Shown here: positions 53,553 to 63,908 of the stretch, piece by piece
Position numbering within the stretch: position 1 is the stretch's first letter
How the letters are laid out: the number at the start of each line of letters is the position of its first letter
Program-made: the position numbers and the translations under genes
DNA from: Yoonia litorea
Lineage (GTDB): Bacteria > Pseudomonadota > Alphaproteobacteria > Rhodobacterales > Rhodobacteraceae
Direction of reading: 5' to 3'
Assembly (NCBI RefSeq): GCF_900114675.1
Contig: NZ_FOZM01000002.1
Coordinates: 434,001 to 498,000, forward strand
Length of the DNA stretch: 64,000 nt
The notes under the pieces: generated by a model
Told to the model about the DNA's origin: nothing
Seen by the model: only the letters and a program-made list of their open reading frames with translations
Database searches by the model: none

Positions 53553-55369
53553 GTCCGACCGAAAAGCCGTTCAATATCGGCCAACTTGAGTTCGACATAG
53601 GTCGGGCGTCCGTGGTTGCACTGGCCCGACAAAGGTGTTGCTTCCATTTCGCGTAACAGTGCGTTCATTTCTGCGGCCTGCATGCGGCGACCAGACCTGA
53701 TTGAGCCATGGCAGGCAACGCGACTGAGGATTGCGTCAATGCGCGAACGCACCGTTGCGCTATCGCCTTGGTCCAATAACTCATCGACGATATCGCGGAT
53801 GATCGCAGCAGCGTTGACTTCGCCCAATATTGCGGGTGTTTCACGCACCGCGATTGCACCACCGCCGAACGGCTCAATCGTCAGACCCATACCGGAAAGC
53901 TCGGCGGCTATGCCCAGAATTGCGGTGGCCTCAGCCTCAGTCAGTTCAACAATCTCGGGAATGAGAAGCGCCTGCGCTGCAACCCCGTTTTCGGCCATCT
54001 GCGCCTTGAGTTTTTCATAGACCAGCCGTTCGTGGGCGGCATGCTGATCGACGATCACCATCCCGTTCCTGGTCTGGGCAATAATGTAGTTTTCATGCAC
54101 TTGCGCGCGCGCCGCGCCAAGCGGCAAGTCGTCTGGCTCTTCAGAGGTTGCTACAATCGGTTCGATGCGCGCCGATGTGGTTTCGCCAAAACCGGGTGCC
54201 TGCGCCTGAAAAGTCATCGACCTTGCGCTGAAGCTCGGGCGATCCATTTGGTAGACGCGTGGCGCTGAGACTGGCTCTGGCCGAAGTGCGCCCAAGGTTG
54301 CATTTGCGACGGTCGTTGACGCACGATGCCCGGCTTCGGCCAAAGCGTGCCTGATCGCTGAAATCATCAATCCGCGCACTGTGCCGGGATCGCGGAACCT
54401 GACTTCGGACTTTGCGGGATGGACGTTCACGTCAACAAGTGTGGGATCACAATCAACAAAGAGCGCAGCGACAGGATGACGATCACGCGACAAGACATCC
54501 ATGTAGGCTGCCCTGAGAGCGCCAAGCAGTGTTTTGTCGCGGACAGGTCGCCCGTTGACAAAAAGATACTGTGCCACGGCAGCCCCACGAGAATAGGTCG
54601 GGAGTGCCGCGAAGCCGGACAAATGAAAACCATCACGTTCGGCATCAATTCGGAGGGCATTATCGGCGAAGTCCTTGCCCAGAACAGTTTTGAGCCGACC
54701 ATGCAGTGCGCCAAACAGATCGCCGGTTTCGGCATCAGCGCGGAATACCGTTCTTGGCTCTCCCCCTGATGCATCCCGAAGGATGAACGATACAAACGGT
54801 TCCGCCATCGCCAGACGTTTGACCACATCAGTGACCGCCTGTGCCTCTGCGCGATCCGTTCTTAAAAACTTGAGGCGCGCAGGCGTTGCAAAAAACATAT
54901 CCCGCAGCTCAATAACAGTCCCGGCCGAAAGAGCGGCTGGCCGCACGGGATGAGCCTCGCCGCCCGCAACTTTCACCATAGCCGCATCCTGGCCCGCACT
55001 ACGTGACGTGATTGTCAGCCGCCCGACCGCGCCAAGTGAAGGCAAGGCTTCGCCACGGAAGCCAAATGACCTGATGTTCAACAAATCAGAGCCATCTATT
55101 TTCGAAGTTGCATGACGCGAGAGCGCCAGCGGCAGGTCGTCGGGACCCATACCGCAGCCGTCATCTGTGACCCTGACCAAAGTCTTGCCGCCGTCAGCAA
55201 TCACGATTTCGATCCGCTTTGCACCCGCATCTATGCTGTTTTCGACAAGCTCTTTGACGGCAGATGCCGGACGTTCAAGAACTTCGCCAGCCGCAATCCG
55301 GTTGATTGCGGCCTCATCAAGCTGCCTGATGACGGGTCGGCGCTTTATCTGGGGGTCAGCGATAGCCAT
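53549..55369 (-). CDS. mutL: DNA mismatch repair protein MutL
   Basis: A 606-residue mismatch repair ATPase. GHKL motifs: [28 protein letters not shown] and [13 protein letters not shown]. The C-terminal domain carries [12 protein letters not shown], which fits the endonuclease motif DQHA-x2-E-x4-E, together with QCNHGRP and the final FGRT. MutL here should therefore nick DNA itself, as in bacteria without MutH. The start at 55369 is set by family length; the open frame extends 87 codons further but is not protein-like there. Confidence 0.96.
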   Translation of the reverse strand: MAIADPQIKRRPVIRQLDEAAINRIAAGEVLERPASAVKELVENSIDAGAKRIEIVIADGGKTLVRVTDDGCGMGPDDLPLALSRHATSKIDGSDLLNIRSFGFRGEALPSLGAVGRLTITSRSAGQDAAMVKVAGGEAHPVRPAALSAGTVIELRDMFFATPARLKFLRTDRAEAQAVTDVVKRLAMAEPFVSFILRDASGGEPRTVFRADAETGDLFGALHGRLKTVLGKDFADNALRIDAERDGFHLSGFAALPTYSRGAAVAQYLFVNGRPVRDKTLLGALRAAYMDVLSRDRHPVAALFVDCDPTLVDVNVHPAKSEVRFRDPGTVRGLMISAIRHALAEAGHRASTTVANATLGALRPEPVSAPRVYQMDRPSFSARSMTFQAQAPGFGETTSARIEPIVATSEEPDDLPLGAARAQVHENYIIAQTRNGMVIVDQHAAHERLVYEKLKAQMAENGVAAQALLIPEIVELTEAEATAILGIAAELSGMGLTIEPFGGGAIAVRETPAILGEVNAAAIIRDIVDELLDQGDSATVRSRIDAILSRVACHGSIRSGRRMQAAEMNALLREMEATPLSGQCNHGRPTYVELKLADIERLFGRT

Positions 55370-55427
55370 GCCACAATTTGTAGCATGGCTGCTCGCGATT
55401 CTGCGAGCAGGAAAAGTAAGTGTTGAC

Positions 55428-56738
55428 CTACTCTGTGCTTTCCAACCCGACGGGTTGTCCGACCACCACGAAGTGAAGCTCATCTGGATGCAGCAGCTCC
55501 GCAGCGACGCGCTTGATATCGTCGAGTGTGACCGCTTCGACATAGTCATTGCGATTGACAACATAGTCAGGCGGAAGGCCGACCATCTGCATCCCAACCA
55601 TGATTTTGGCGATCTCTGCGTTGCCGTCAAAACGCAGCGGATACTCTCCGGTCAGATACTTCTTCGCTGTCTCCAATTCATCAGCCGTCATCCCTGTTTC
55701 GGCCATGCGGGACCATTCAGCGCGGATAACATCAATCGCTTCGGCAATCGTTTCATTGGACGAAGCCACCGAACCGATAACCATCTCCGAATGGAACTTC
55801 GGCACAAGGAAGGTGCTGATGCCATATGTAAGGCCACGCTTTTCGCGCACCTCCGTCATCAGGCGCGATTCAAAGCCACCTGCTCCGAGGACTTGGTTGA
55901 TAATGAAGGCCGCGAAGAAGTCGTCGTCATCGCGCTTAATGCCTCTGTGCCCGAAAAGTGCAACTGACTGAGGCGTCTCAAAGTCAATGACGGTGATACC
56001 TCCGGAGAGGCCGAACGGGACATAGGAAGGATCGGGTACACCGACTGCAGGGAGTTCACCGAGTAGTGCGTCCAAAATCGCGCCAATGGTCTCGGAGGTC
56101 GTATCGCCGACAACGGACACATAGAGTCTGTCGCGTGTGAGTGCATTCTGATGCGCAATGACCAAATCATCCCGCGTCAGCGCATTGACGCTTTCTACGG
56201 TCCCATCAAGTGACGATCCGTAGGGATGGTCCTCAAAAGCCGCTGCATTAAATGCGGCGCTCGCAATCCGATTAGGATCTTTTTCATCGCTCGCGATCCC
56301 TGACAAAATCTGCGCTCTGACGCGGTCGATGGCATCTTGATCGAAGGTCGGTTCGATAATTGCCTTTCGCAGCAGCTCTAACGCCTCTTCTTTGTTTTCG
56401 GTCAGGAACCGTGCAGAGATCGACAAGGTATCATCAAAAGCTCGAAAACTGAAACTTGCGGCAAGCCGCTCACGTTCTGCTTGGAATTCCTGCGCTGTGA
56501 GGTCTGCTGCGCCTTCTTCCAAAAGCGCCATCATCAGATTTGTCGCGCCGCGTTTGCCCGGAAGATCAAGCGCGGCACCACCACGGAATCTGATCTCCAT
56601 AGCCACAAATGGGATCGCGTTTTCTTCGACAACCCAAGCATCGATGCCGCCAGGCGAGGTCACTTGCTTGATGTCGATTTCAGCGCGCGCCGTCGTTCCG
56701 ACGAGCAAAAAACAGATAATCAGGACAAAGCGCAGCAT
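55428..56738 (-). CDS. M16 family protein lacking the zinc motif (non-catalytic partner)
   Basis: A 436-residue secreted M16-fold protein with signal peptide [19 protein letters not shown]. At the place of HxxEH it reads [15 protein letters not shown], so the zinc site is lost. The C-terminal M16 domain is intact ([12 protein letters not shown], then [15 protein letters not shown]). Such proteins pair with an active M16 peptidase to form a heterodimer, here the gene immediately upstream with which it shares one base (TGATG). Confidence 0.88.
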   Translation of the reverse strand: MLRFVLIICFLLVGTTARAEIDIKQVTSPGGIDAWVVEENAIPFVAMEIRFRGGAALDLPGKRGATNLMMALLEEGAADLTAQEFQAERERLAASFSFRAFDDTLSISARFLTENKEEALELLRKAIIEPTFDQDAIDRVRAQILSGIASDEKDPNRIASAAFNAAAFEDHPYGSSLDGTVESVNALTRDDLVIAHQNALTRDRLYVSVVGDTTSETIGAILDALLGELPAVGVPDPSYVPFGLSGGITVIDFETPQSVALFGHRGIKRDDDDFFAAFIINQVLGAGGFESRLMTEVREKRGLTYGISTFLVPKFHSEMVIGSVASSNETIAEAIDVIRAEWSRMAETGMTADELETAKKYLTGEYPLRFDGNAEIAKIMVGMQMVGLPPDYVVNRNDYVEAVTLDDIKRVAAELLHPDELHFVVVGQPVGLESTE

Positions 56739-58069
56739 CAGTTGGCCTCCTCTTGCGACGATACAACCCAACCTGTCACGGACCGACGGCGGTCAAAGAC
56801 CTTTTCAGCGACAGCCTTGATATCTTCGGCAGTCACCGATTGCAGGATATCTGGCCACGCCTGAACGTCCTCAACGGTCAGACCTTGGGTCAATGCAGCG
56901 CCATAGCGTCTGGCGAGGCCCTGCGTGTCGTCCTTTGCATACACTTCCGACGCTCTGAGCTGGGTGCGAATGCTTTCGAGGCGTTCCGGGTCAATTTCAT
57001 CCGCCAACCAGTTCGCGATGACTTCATCCATTGCGGCCTCGGCTTCCGACAAGCTCACACCTTCCGATGGAACAACCGCAAAAGAGAATACCGTCTCATC
57101 AAGACTGGAGCCACGATATGAAGCACTGGTCCAGATTGCCGTATCTGTTTCAAACTGCAGTGCTTGCCCCAAAGCTGAAGTGAAAGGTGAGCCCCCGAGC
57201 AGTTCTGCGAGATAGACAAGCGCTGCAGCCTCCTGTTGTGCGCCAGCGTCGCGCTCGGGTGCGAGGTAATTCCTGATCAGGTAAGGCTGGCTGACCCGGG
57301 GATCGACATAGGTCAAACGTCGTTCGGCGCGGTGGGGTGGTTCTTCTGGGCGTTCCCGGGGCGGAAGCTGCGCCTCGGCCGGAATCACGCCATAGTATTT
57401 TTCGGCCAAAGCCAGAACGTCTTCAGGCACGACGTCGCCCGCAACAACCAGAACTGCATTATTTGGCGAGTAGTAGAGATCGTAAAACGCCATGACATCG
57501 TCCATGTCGAGCTCTTCCATCTCATGCTTCCAGCCAATGATTGGCACGCCGTAGCGGTGGTTTTGATAGAGAGCGGCTGCAAATTGCTCCCTTGCCAATG
57601 CATTCGGCTCGTTTTCGGTCCGTTGGTTGCGTTCTTCAAGGATCACCTGCCGCTCGGTCAGAATATCTTCTTCGGTCAGGCGGATGTTATTCATCCGGTC
57701 ACTTTCCATCTGCATCATCAGCTCTAGCCGATCTGCCGCGACGCGCTGGAAATAGGCGGTGTAGTCATAGCTGGTAAAGGCGTTGTCGCTGCCACCATTG
57801 GCGGCCACGGTTGCCGAGAACTCGCCAGCTTCCAATGTCTCGGTCGCTTTGAACAACAGGTGTTCAAGAAAATGCGCCACGCCTGACACACCTTCGGATT
57901 CATCGGCAGACCCAGCCTTGTACCACACCATGTGCACAACGACCGGCGCGCGGTTGTCTTCGATGACAACAACCTCCATCCCGTTATCAAGCATATACGT
58001 CGTTACTTCCTCGGCTTGCAGAGAAAGCGGAACAAAGATCAGGGCAAGGGCGGCGAGAACATGTTTCAT
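56738..58069 (-). CDS. M16 family zinc metallopeptidase
   Basis: A 443-residue periplasmic peptidase with signal peptide MKHVLAALALIFVPLSLQA. The inverted zinc motif is His66, Glu69, His70 in VAHFLEHLLFKATETL, with the third ligand glutamate region in ILTERQVILEERNQ. R/Y pair region near the C-terminus is conserved. It degrades peptides in the periplasm; specific substrates unknown. The start at 58069 places the signal peptide at the N-terminus. Confidence 0.92.
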   Translation of the reverse strand: MKHVLAALALIFVPLSLQAEEVTTYMLDNGMEVVVIEDNRAPVVVHMVWYKAGSADESEGVSGVAHFLEHLLFKATETLEAGEFSATVAANGGSDNAFTSYDYTAYFQRVAADRLELMMQMESDRMNNIRLTEEDILTERQVILEERNQRTENEPNALAREQFAAALYQNHRYGVPIIGWKHEMEELDMDDVMAFYDLYYSPNNAVLVVAGDVVPEDVLALAEKYYGVIPAEAQLPPRERPEEPPHRAERRLTYVDPRVSQPYLIRNYLAPERDAGAQQEAAALVYLAELLGGSPFTSALGQALQFETDTAIWTSASYRGSSLDETVFSFAVVPSEGVSLSEAEAAMDEVIANWLADEIDPERLESIRTQLRASEVYAKDDTQGLARRYGAALTQGLTVEDVQAWPDILQSVTAEDIKAVAEKVFDRRRSVTGWVVSSQEEAN

Positions 58070-58160
58070 GGCGATCCGTCTGAAAACTCTTTGCGGTAAT
58101 AAGTACCGCTCCGCCAAAGCGGTTCAAGGCATCATACGCGCTTGTGAGGTGCGGTGTAGT

Positions 58161-58367
58161 CTAACCGGGGTCCGCCAGATTGGCGCCACCCGGAGTCGGT
58201 TGTGGAAGGGTGTTTGTCGGTGGAATGACCAAAGGATCATTTAATCGAAGGTCAGTCGCGTCTGGTCCACCCCCTTCAATCGCCAAAGGATTGGCAAAAT
58301 CAGGACCCGGGCCACCACAGGCCGCCATCAAGATCAGGGCTAAAACTGAAAGAACCCGCCTACGCAT
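58161..58367 (-). CDS. short lipoprotein, DUF3035-like but truncated
   Basis: A 68-residue lipoprotein with lipobox LMAAC (Cys17). It contains LVIPPTNTLPQPTPGGANLADPG, which matches the middle of DUF3035 lipoproteins (typically about 150 residues), but stops where those continue with a second half. No continuation is found in any frame of the 91 bases before the M16 gene. The place between lspA and the M16 pair is the usual one for DUF3035. A natural short form or a decayed one; AGAGGG precedes the start. Confidence 0.65.
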   Translation of the reverse strand: MRRRVLSVLALILMAACGGPGPDFANPLAIEGGGPDATDLRLNDPLVIPPTNTLPQPTPGGANLADPG

Positions 58368-58416
58368 CAACCATCCCTCTGCTTTGTCCCTTCCTTAGCG
58401 CAAGCGCCATGCCCAG

Positions 58417-58923
58417 TCACGCCGCTTTCTTTTTGTCGTCTGAGAGAAAGGCAAGACCAATTGCGCCAAGAAAGATCGAGATGTCCGCGACGTTGAACGC
58501 ATAGGGGTTTGAGATACCGCAACAAGACATGTTCAGAAAGTCGGCAACCGCCCCGTAGAAAATACGGTCAATGACATTTCCCATCGCCCCGCCGATCAAA
58601 AGCCCTCCGGAGAGATAGACCCACTTGCTGCCGCCCGACCGTCTAAGCCACCAGACCACTGCGATTGAAATGGCAAAAGCGACGCCGATCAGTACCCAGC
58701 GCATATCAAATTCCGCAAAGAGACCGAAATTGACCCCGCGGTTCCACGCCATTGTTAAAACAAGAAACGGAGGGAATACCTCGACTGGTGGCGGATATGG
58801 CAGTTGGCCAGTCGGAACGCGCACATCCTGCCATTGCAGGCCAAAGACATTGAACAGCACATGGAACTTGATCACCTGATCAAGAAAGAAGATCCAGATC
58901 GCTGTCCAAGTCATCAGGCGCAT
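58417..58923 (-). CDS. lspA: lipoprotein signal peptidase (signal peptidase II)
   Basis: A 168-residue inner-membrane aspartic peptidase that cleaves prolipoproteins. The two catalytic aspartate regions are present: GNVIDRIFYGAVADFLN and FNVADISIFLG, with four membrane helices. Start nine bases after the purH stop. Confidence 0.95.
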   Translation of the reverse strand: MRLMTWTAIWIFFLDQVIKFHVLFNVFGLQWQDVRVPTGQLPYPPPVEVFPPFLVLTMAWNRGVNFGLFAEFDMRWVLIGVAFAISIAVVWWLRRSGGSKWVYLSGGLLIGGAMGNVIDRIFYGAVADFLNMSCCGISNPYAFNVADISIFLGAIGLAFLSDDKKKAA

Positions 58924-58932
58924 GACGTATCC

Positions 58933-60522
58933 TTAGTGCCGGAAGTGGCGCATACCGGTGAAGACCATTGCGATGCCGGCCTCATCGGCCGCTGCAATGA
59001 CCTCTTCATCGCGCATGGAACCACCCGGTTGGATCACACATGTAGCACCGGCTGCCGCTGCTTCCATGAGACCGTCTGCGAAAGGAAAAAACGCATCAGA
59101 TGCAACGGCCGATCCTTTGGTCAATGGCTCTGACAAGCCCATCGCTTCTGCCATCCGCTCTGCCTTGCGTGCTGCGATCAGTGCGCTGTCCAGACGCGAC
59201 ATTTGGCCTGCGCCGACACCGACCGTTGCCTTGTCTTTGACATAGACGATCGCATTGGATTTGACATGTTTTGCCACCTTCCAAGCGAACAGCAGGTCAT
59301 CCATTTGTGCTGATGTCGGAGATTTCTTCGTCACGACCCTAAGATCGTCCATACCGACGTATCCGGTGTCTTTGTCCTGAACGAGCATACCTCCGGCAAC
59401 CTGGCGATAGGTCGTGATTGGCGCTTTGACGTCAGGTAGCCCCTCGGTCGTTAACAGTCGTAGATTCTTTTTTGCAGCGAAAACGGCTTTTGCCTCGTCT
59501 GAGGCTCCCGGCGCAATCACAACTTCGGTGAAGATCTCTGCGATAGCTTTTGCTGTTTCTTCATCCAGAGGCCAGTTCATGGCGACGATGCCACCGAATG
59601 CACTGGTCCGATCGCAATCGAATGCGTTCTGATAAGTCTCAAGAAGGGTTGCGCCGCGCGCAACACCGCAGGGGTTCGCGTGTTTGATGATTGCGACGGC
59701 TGGTCCGTCAGCAGGATCGAATTCGGCCACAAGTTCAAAGGCAGCGTCTGTATCGTTGATGTTGTTGTAGGACAGGTCCTTGCCCTGATGCTGAACCGCA
59801 GTCGCCACGCCCGGGCGATTGGTGCCATCGGTATAGAATGCCGCCGACTGGTGGCTGTTTTCACCGTAGCGCATGACTTGTTTGAAAGTACCGGAGAACG
59901 AGCGTCGGCGTGGTGTCTCGTCAGCAATGGCAGCAGCCATCCAAGTGCTGACCGCGGTATCATAGGCAGCTGTTCGGGCGTAAGCGGTTTGCGCAAGCCG
60001 CTGTCGCAAGGCAAGGGTCGTTTGCCCGTCGTTTTCATCAAGTTCATTCAGGACGCGGTCGTAGTCCTCTACATCTGTAACAACACAAACGTAGGCATGG
60101 TTCTTAGCGGCCGAGCGGATCATGGCCGGCCCACCAATATCGATGTTCTCGATGCAGGTTTCGAAATCGGCGCCCTTGGCGACGGTTTCTTCGAACGGGT
60201 AAAGGTTCACCACCACAAGGTCGATTGGGTGAATCTGATGCTCATCCATGGCAGCGACGTGTGTCTCCAGATCGCGGCGGCCAAGAATTCCGCCATGCAC
60301 GACTGGATGCAGTGTTTTGACCCGCCCGTCCATCATCTCAGGAAAGCCCGTGACATCAGACACATCTTTGACCTTTAGTCCCGCGTCACGTAGCGCTTTT
60401 GCTGATCCGCCGGTTGAAAGTAACTCGACGCCATGCGCCGCGAGCCCCTTGCCCAGTTCAATCAATCCGGTTTTGTCGGAAACAGACAAAAGTGCGCGGC
60501 GTAGTGGGGCGAGGTTGGTCAT
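58933..60522 (-). CDS. purH: bifunctional AICAR formyltransferase / IMP cyclohydrolase
   Basis: A 529-residue enzyme for the last two steps of IMP synthesis. N-terminal MGS-like cyclohydrolase domain ([19 protein letters not shown], then [14 protein letters not shown]); C-terminal transformylase with [25 protein letters not shown] and [13 protein letters not shown]. Standard length. In a minus-strand run after the heparinase-like gene (16 bases). Confidence 0.98.
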   Translation of the reverse strand: MTNLAPLRRALLSVSDKTGLIELGKGLAAHGVELLSTGGSAKALRDAGLKVKDVSDVTGFPEMMDGRVKTLHPVVHGGILGRRDLETHVAAMDEHQIHPIDLVVVNLYPFEETVAKGADFETCIENIDIGGPAMIRSAAKNHAYVCVVTDVEDYDRVLNELDENDGQTTLALRQRLAQTAYARTAAYDTAVSTWMAAAIADETPRRRSFSGTFKQVMRYGENSHQSAAFYTDGTNRPGVATAVQHQGKDLSYNNINDTDAAFELVAEFDPADGPAVAIIKHANPCGVARGATLLETYQNAFDCDRTSAFGGIVAMNWPLDEETAKAIAEIFTEVVIAPGASDEAKAVFAAKKNLRLLTTEGLPDVKAPITTYRQVAGGMLVQDKDTGYVGMDDLRVVTKKSPTSAQMDDLLFAWKVAKHVKSNAIVYVKDKATVGVGAGQMSRLDSALIAARKAERMAEAMGLSEPLTKGSAVASDAFFPFADGLMEAAAAGATCVIQPGGSMRDEEVIAAADEAGIAMVFTGMRHFRH

Positions 60523-60538
60523 AATGGCTCCTAGAAGG

Positions 60539-62314
60539 CTAATCAGTCAGGTCCATCCGATCGCCTTTGGGAAAATCGCGCACGAAACTTGGCGTATCCT
60601 GCGCCTTGGCCAAAGACCAGCGAACGCGTGTCGCATAGGCCAAAGCGTGGCCGGATAAAACCACCTGTTGTGTCGCACGGGGCTTCAATCGGCCATTTTC
60701 GAGATAAACCGAGGCAGAAAGTGAAAGTTTCGCAGTTCCGTCATGCGAAAACACCCAAACTTCTCCCGACTTCAGCCGCAGCGCTGCAGCGGATCCTTCA
60801 GTATTGACGTCCACATCAACATCAGGATGCAAATGAAAACGGACCGTGTAAGGGATGCCGCGATCAACCGCTGATTTGAGCGCCTTGCCGAAGATTGCTT
60901 TGTCGCTGTCGCCCAAGGTCATCAGATAGTCTTCGCCAATCAGCGTGCGCCCATCCACCGAGAGTTCAAGAGTGCGTCCATGGGTAAGCCCGAAATCGGG
61001 TTGATAGCCGTTGTGAGAGAGCTCGAGTTTTCTGCCACTTTCTGTTTGCATGTGGTCGCAGCGAACTTGGCGCGGGATTTCGACCAATTCTTCTTTTGCG
61101 CCTGTCTCGTGCGGCCGATCGGCAAGATGCGACGATGAGACCCCTTCGATCATCACGGTCGAATGGCTTGGTGTTGCGCGACTTGCGCGCAGCCAGTTTT
61201 GACCAAATCGCGCACCGGATCCGCAACTGACAATCACTGGTCGCCGTCCTGATGTCAGCTCAAGCGCCAGTGTACTTGCATGCGCATAGATAGAACTCGG
61301 TCCCGACGGTGGTGCGGCTGCATCGACGATGACCGTCGTGCGGCCGCTTGTCAGGCGAGCATACCCCATAAGCGGTGCGGTGGAGGGGGTGGAACGCACG
61401 CCGGAATAGGCTAGCGCCTCATCCAATCGCCCATCAATGCCACGCCCTCCGCCGTGAAACCGCGCCAACCCACCGTCTGCGTGACGTAGAGCGCGCATCG
61501 CTGGTGCGATGCGTGTTATGGCGCTTGAAACAGACTGCGGAACGGTACGTTCTGCAGATTGGAGCGCATCGCGGGTCCAGATCAAAAGACTGAGAACCTC
61601 GAGAAGTTCTTCCGGATTACGGCTTTCGATACTCCCGTCGTCGCCGATACGGGTGTCGCATTCGATCGCGAGTGCCGCGACAAGGGTGTCGATCGACTGG
61701 TCCATGTTCTTGAGCGACAGGCCGCCATAGATTGCGCCTGATAGTGCCTCGAACCGGCGGAGGCCAGGGTGTGCTGCGACCCAGCGCTGTGAGACAAACA
61801 CTGTTTGCTGGCCTAAGGTGCGATAGAACTTGGTACTGAAATCTTTTCCCTGACCGCGCAGCAGGAACGCACCATGATTGATCCATCGGATCAAGCGGCG
61901 GCCTGTAATGCCAGGCGTCCAACCCGGCCCATCGCCACCACCATAGGCTGCGATCCAGTCCGCAACCCAAGACTGCGCCTTTTGCCTGGCAGCATCGTCA
62001 CCGACAGCAGCTAGATCATCGAGCCACGCGCAGCCGTGGATTTCATCGCTGACGAGCGGATTATTTTGGGCAATCTGCCAGATTGACTGTTCTGGTCCCT
62101 CCACCAGCAGGCCTGAGAAAAGGAAATTACCTTCGATCAGCTGCTTCCCGCGTGCCACAACGCCAATTGTTCGCGGAAGTGGTAACGTCACGAAGGACGT
62201 CGAGATATCGCGTCGCGCTGCGCGCCGCGCGTGGCGGCGGTGCATAAAGCGAGCGGCACCTGTTCGAAGCTTGTTCAACTTGGCCAAACAGACAGCCTCA
62301 ATTCTACTGGTCAC
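60539..62314 (-). CDS. heparinase II/III family protein
   Basis: A 591-residue protein. An N-terminal helical toroid ([21 protein letters not shown], a family hallmark) is followed by a beta-sandwich with Ala/Gly-rich strands ([28 protein letters not shown]). No signal peptide is obvious. In alphaproteobacteria this gene is regularly next to rsmB and purH; its substrate is unknown and may be an oligosaccharide of the envelope. Polysaccharide lyase activity is inferred from fold only. Confidence 0.88.
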   Translation of the reverse strand: MTSRIEAVCLAKLNKLRTGAARFMHRRHARRAARRDISTSFVTLPLPRTIGVVARGKQLIEGNFLFSGLLVEGPEQSIWQIAQNNPLVSDEIHGCAWLDDLAAVGDDAARQKAQSWVADWIAAYGGGDGPGWTPGITGRRLIRWINHGAFLLRGQGKDFSTKFYRTLGQQTVFVSQRWVAAHPGLRRFEALSGAIYGGLSLKNMDQSIDTLVAALAIECDTRIGDDGSIESRNPEELLEVLSLLIWTRDALQSAERTVPQSVSSAITRIAPAMRALRHADGGLARFHGGGRGIDGRLDEALAYSGVRSTPSTAPLMGYARLTSGRTTVIVDAAAPPSGPSSIYAHASTLALELTSGRRPVIVSCGSGARFGQNWLRASRATPSHSTVMIEGVSSSHLADRPHETGAKEELVEIPRQVRCDHMQTESGRKLELSHNGYQPDFGLTHGRTLELSVDGRTLIGEDYLMTLGDSDKAIFGKALKSAVDRGIPYTVRFHLHPDVDVDVNTEGSAAALRLKSGEVWVFSHDGTAKLSLSASVYLENGRLKPRATQQVVLSGHALAYATRVRWSLAKAQDTPSFVRDFPKGDRMDLTD

Positions 62315-62356
62315 ACTTTCCGTTGCAGGTGACCATAGAAAAGGGGCTGCGCCAAG

Positions 62357-63631
62357 TCACGCGGGCTTTTCAATGACCGCGATGTAGAACCCGTCCATGC
62401 CGCCAAGCTCTGACCAATAATCTGGTCGCAGCCGCAGCCCGCCTTCTGTTGTCTTCCAGCTCTTGTCGATCCCGGGAAGGTCGAGGGCCTCGGTAAGAAC
62501 CTTCAATTTGGGGTGGCGCTGCAATGCCTCTTCGATCTGCACTTCACCTTCATCTGGCAAAAGCGAACACGTGCAAAAAACAAGGCGTCCGCCGGGTTTG
62601 ATGAGATTCAATGCATGATCAATGAGCGCTTCTTGCTGCGCAATGAGCGTGCCGAACTCGGAGCCGTCCTTCGCATAGGGCAGGTCAGGATGTCGGCGAA
62701 TTGTCCCGGTTGCCGAACATGGTGCATCGAGCAGGACCACATCAAAACCATCTTCGGCAAAATCAAAGGCGTCGCTGACAACCGTGCGCGCCGTCAGCCC
62801 TACACGAGTCAGGTTTTCCTCGACCCTTTCCATGCGTTTTGCCGAAAGATCCACAGCGGTTACCTCTGCGCCGCCGGCTGCCAGTTGCATTGTTTTGCCA
62901 CCGGGTGCTGCACAGAGATCAAGCACCTTGAGTCCTTTCACACCGCCCAACGCTTTGACAGGGATCGCTGCCGCCGCGTCCTGCACCCACCAGTCGCCGG
63001 TTGCGTAGCCAGCGATCTGGGTCACCTGTCCTGCATCCTGGATGCGGATCGACCCACTCGGCAAGACCTGTCCCCCGACGGCGTTTGCCACAGCTTTCGC
63101 GTCGCCCTTTGCGGTCAAGTCCAGCGGTGCGCCCGCAAAATGGGCTGACTCCATCGCTGAAACCGCATCACGCCCCCAAGCCGAAACAAGAGGCTGCCGC
63201 AACCAGCCGGGCGTTAGCGGGACTGGTCGTTTGCTCCATTCCTCAGGTCCTGCACTTGCCATTTTTCGCAGGACTGCGTTGACGAGGCCTTTCATCGCCT
63301 GCGTGCGTTTGTTGCGGGCAACGATTTCAACGTAGGCGTTGACGACTCCGTGCGCTGCTTCGCCCTCTCCCAGTTCGACTGTGCCTAGGCGCAAAGCATT
63401 CATCACGAAGAGGGGCGGAGATTTCTTGAGGAATGGTTTGAGCATCCGGTCCGCCCGATCCAGACCTCTGAGGGTATCGTTTGCCAGCCGTTGCGCGCGG
63501 GCGCGATCCTCTGCTTCAAGTCGCGAGAGCGCTCCAGCGCCGACCAACTCTGCCAAAAGGCGTCCCTCTTCGATGATCTGCATAAGCAAATAATGCGCCG
63601 TGCGTCTGGCAGGCAGGCCCGTCTGAGTCAT
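62357..63631 (-). CDS. RsmB-type 16S rRNA (cytosine-C5) methyltransferase
   Basis: A 424-residue RNA m5C methyltransferase. The N-terminal NusB-like domain (ARRTAHYLLMQIIEEG, LNDT/ANDTLRGLDR) is followed by the SAM site LDLCAAPGGKTMQLA and the two catalytic cysteines in DAPCSATGTIRRHPD and FCTCSLLPDEGE. This fits RsmB, which modifies C967. The start at 63631 is chosen by family length. Divergent from the DUF1674 gene across 71 bases. Confidence 0.92.
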   Translation of the reverse strand: MTQTGLPARRTAHYLLMQIIEEGRLLAELVGAGALSRLEAEDRARAQRLANDTLRGLDRADRMLKPFLKKSPPLFVMNALRLGTVELGEGEAAHGVVNAYVEIVARNKRTQAMKGLVNAVLRKMASAGPEEWSKRPVPLTPGWLRQPLVSAWGRDAVSAMESAHFAGAPLDLTAKGDAKAVANAVGGQVLPSGSIRIQDAGQVTQIAGYATGDWWVQDAAAAIPVKALGGVKGLKVLDLCAAPGGKTMQLAAGGAEVTAVDLSAKRMERVEENLTRVGLTARTVVSDAFDFAEDGFDVVLLDAPCSATGTIRRHPDLPYAKDGSEFGTLIAQQEALIDHALNLIKPGGRLVFCTCSLLPDEGEVQIEEALQRHPKLKVLTEALDLPGIDKSWKTTEGGLRLRPDYWSELGGMDGFYIAVIEKPA

Positions 63632-63702
63632 ATGACACTCTCTTGAAGCTTGATGGGCGGCAGGTATATCACAACTGAAACCACCACAAGGAGCCCGCCT
63701 TC

Positions 63703-63879
63703 GTGACTGATGACACCAAAGAATTGCCACCAGCAGCGCAACGCGCTCTGGCCGAGGCCGAAGAGAGACGCAAAAAGGCACAAGAAGCCGCATTGCCGCC
63801 CGAACTTGGTGGGCGCGATGGGCCAGAACCTGTCCGTTACGGTGACTGGGAGAAGAAGGGGCTGGCAATCGACTTCTGA
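63703..63879 (+). CDS. DUF1674 / SdhAF4-type small protein
   Basis: A 58-residue protein with a GTG start at 63703 and AAGGAG nine bases upstream. The first half is charged and helical (ALAEAEERRKKAQEAALPP); the second has GRDGPEPVRYGDWEKKGLAIDF, the DUF1674 signature ending at the C-terminus. The eukaryotic relative SDHAF4 assists flavinylated succinate dehydrogenase assembly; whether this holds here is inference. Beginning of a new plus-strand region at the edge of the window. Confidence 0.85.
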   Translation: MTDDTKELPPAAQRALAEAEERRKKAQEAALPPELGGRDGPEPVRYGDWEKKGLAIDF

Positions 63880-63884
63880 CTTGG

Positions 63885-63908
63885 ATCGCCGCCCCCTGAT
63901 GCGGCGAT
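63885..63908 (+). terminator. hairpin after the DUF1674 gene
   Basis: Perfect 8-bp stem ATCGCCGC/GCGGCGAT with an 8-base loop, five bases after the stop. No T run follows, so termination is uncertain. The remaining bases to the window end show no gene. Confidence 0.4.

Noticed and set aside
55370-55630. 87-codon N-terminal extension of mutL
   Set aside because: MutL begins within 20 residues of the [17 protein letters not shown] motif; the extension overlaps the M16 gene in another frame and has no protein-like sequence.
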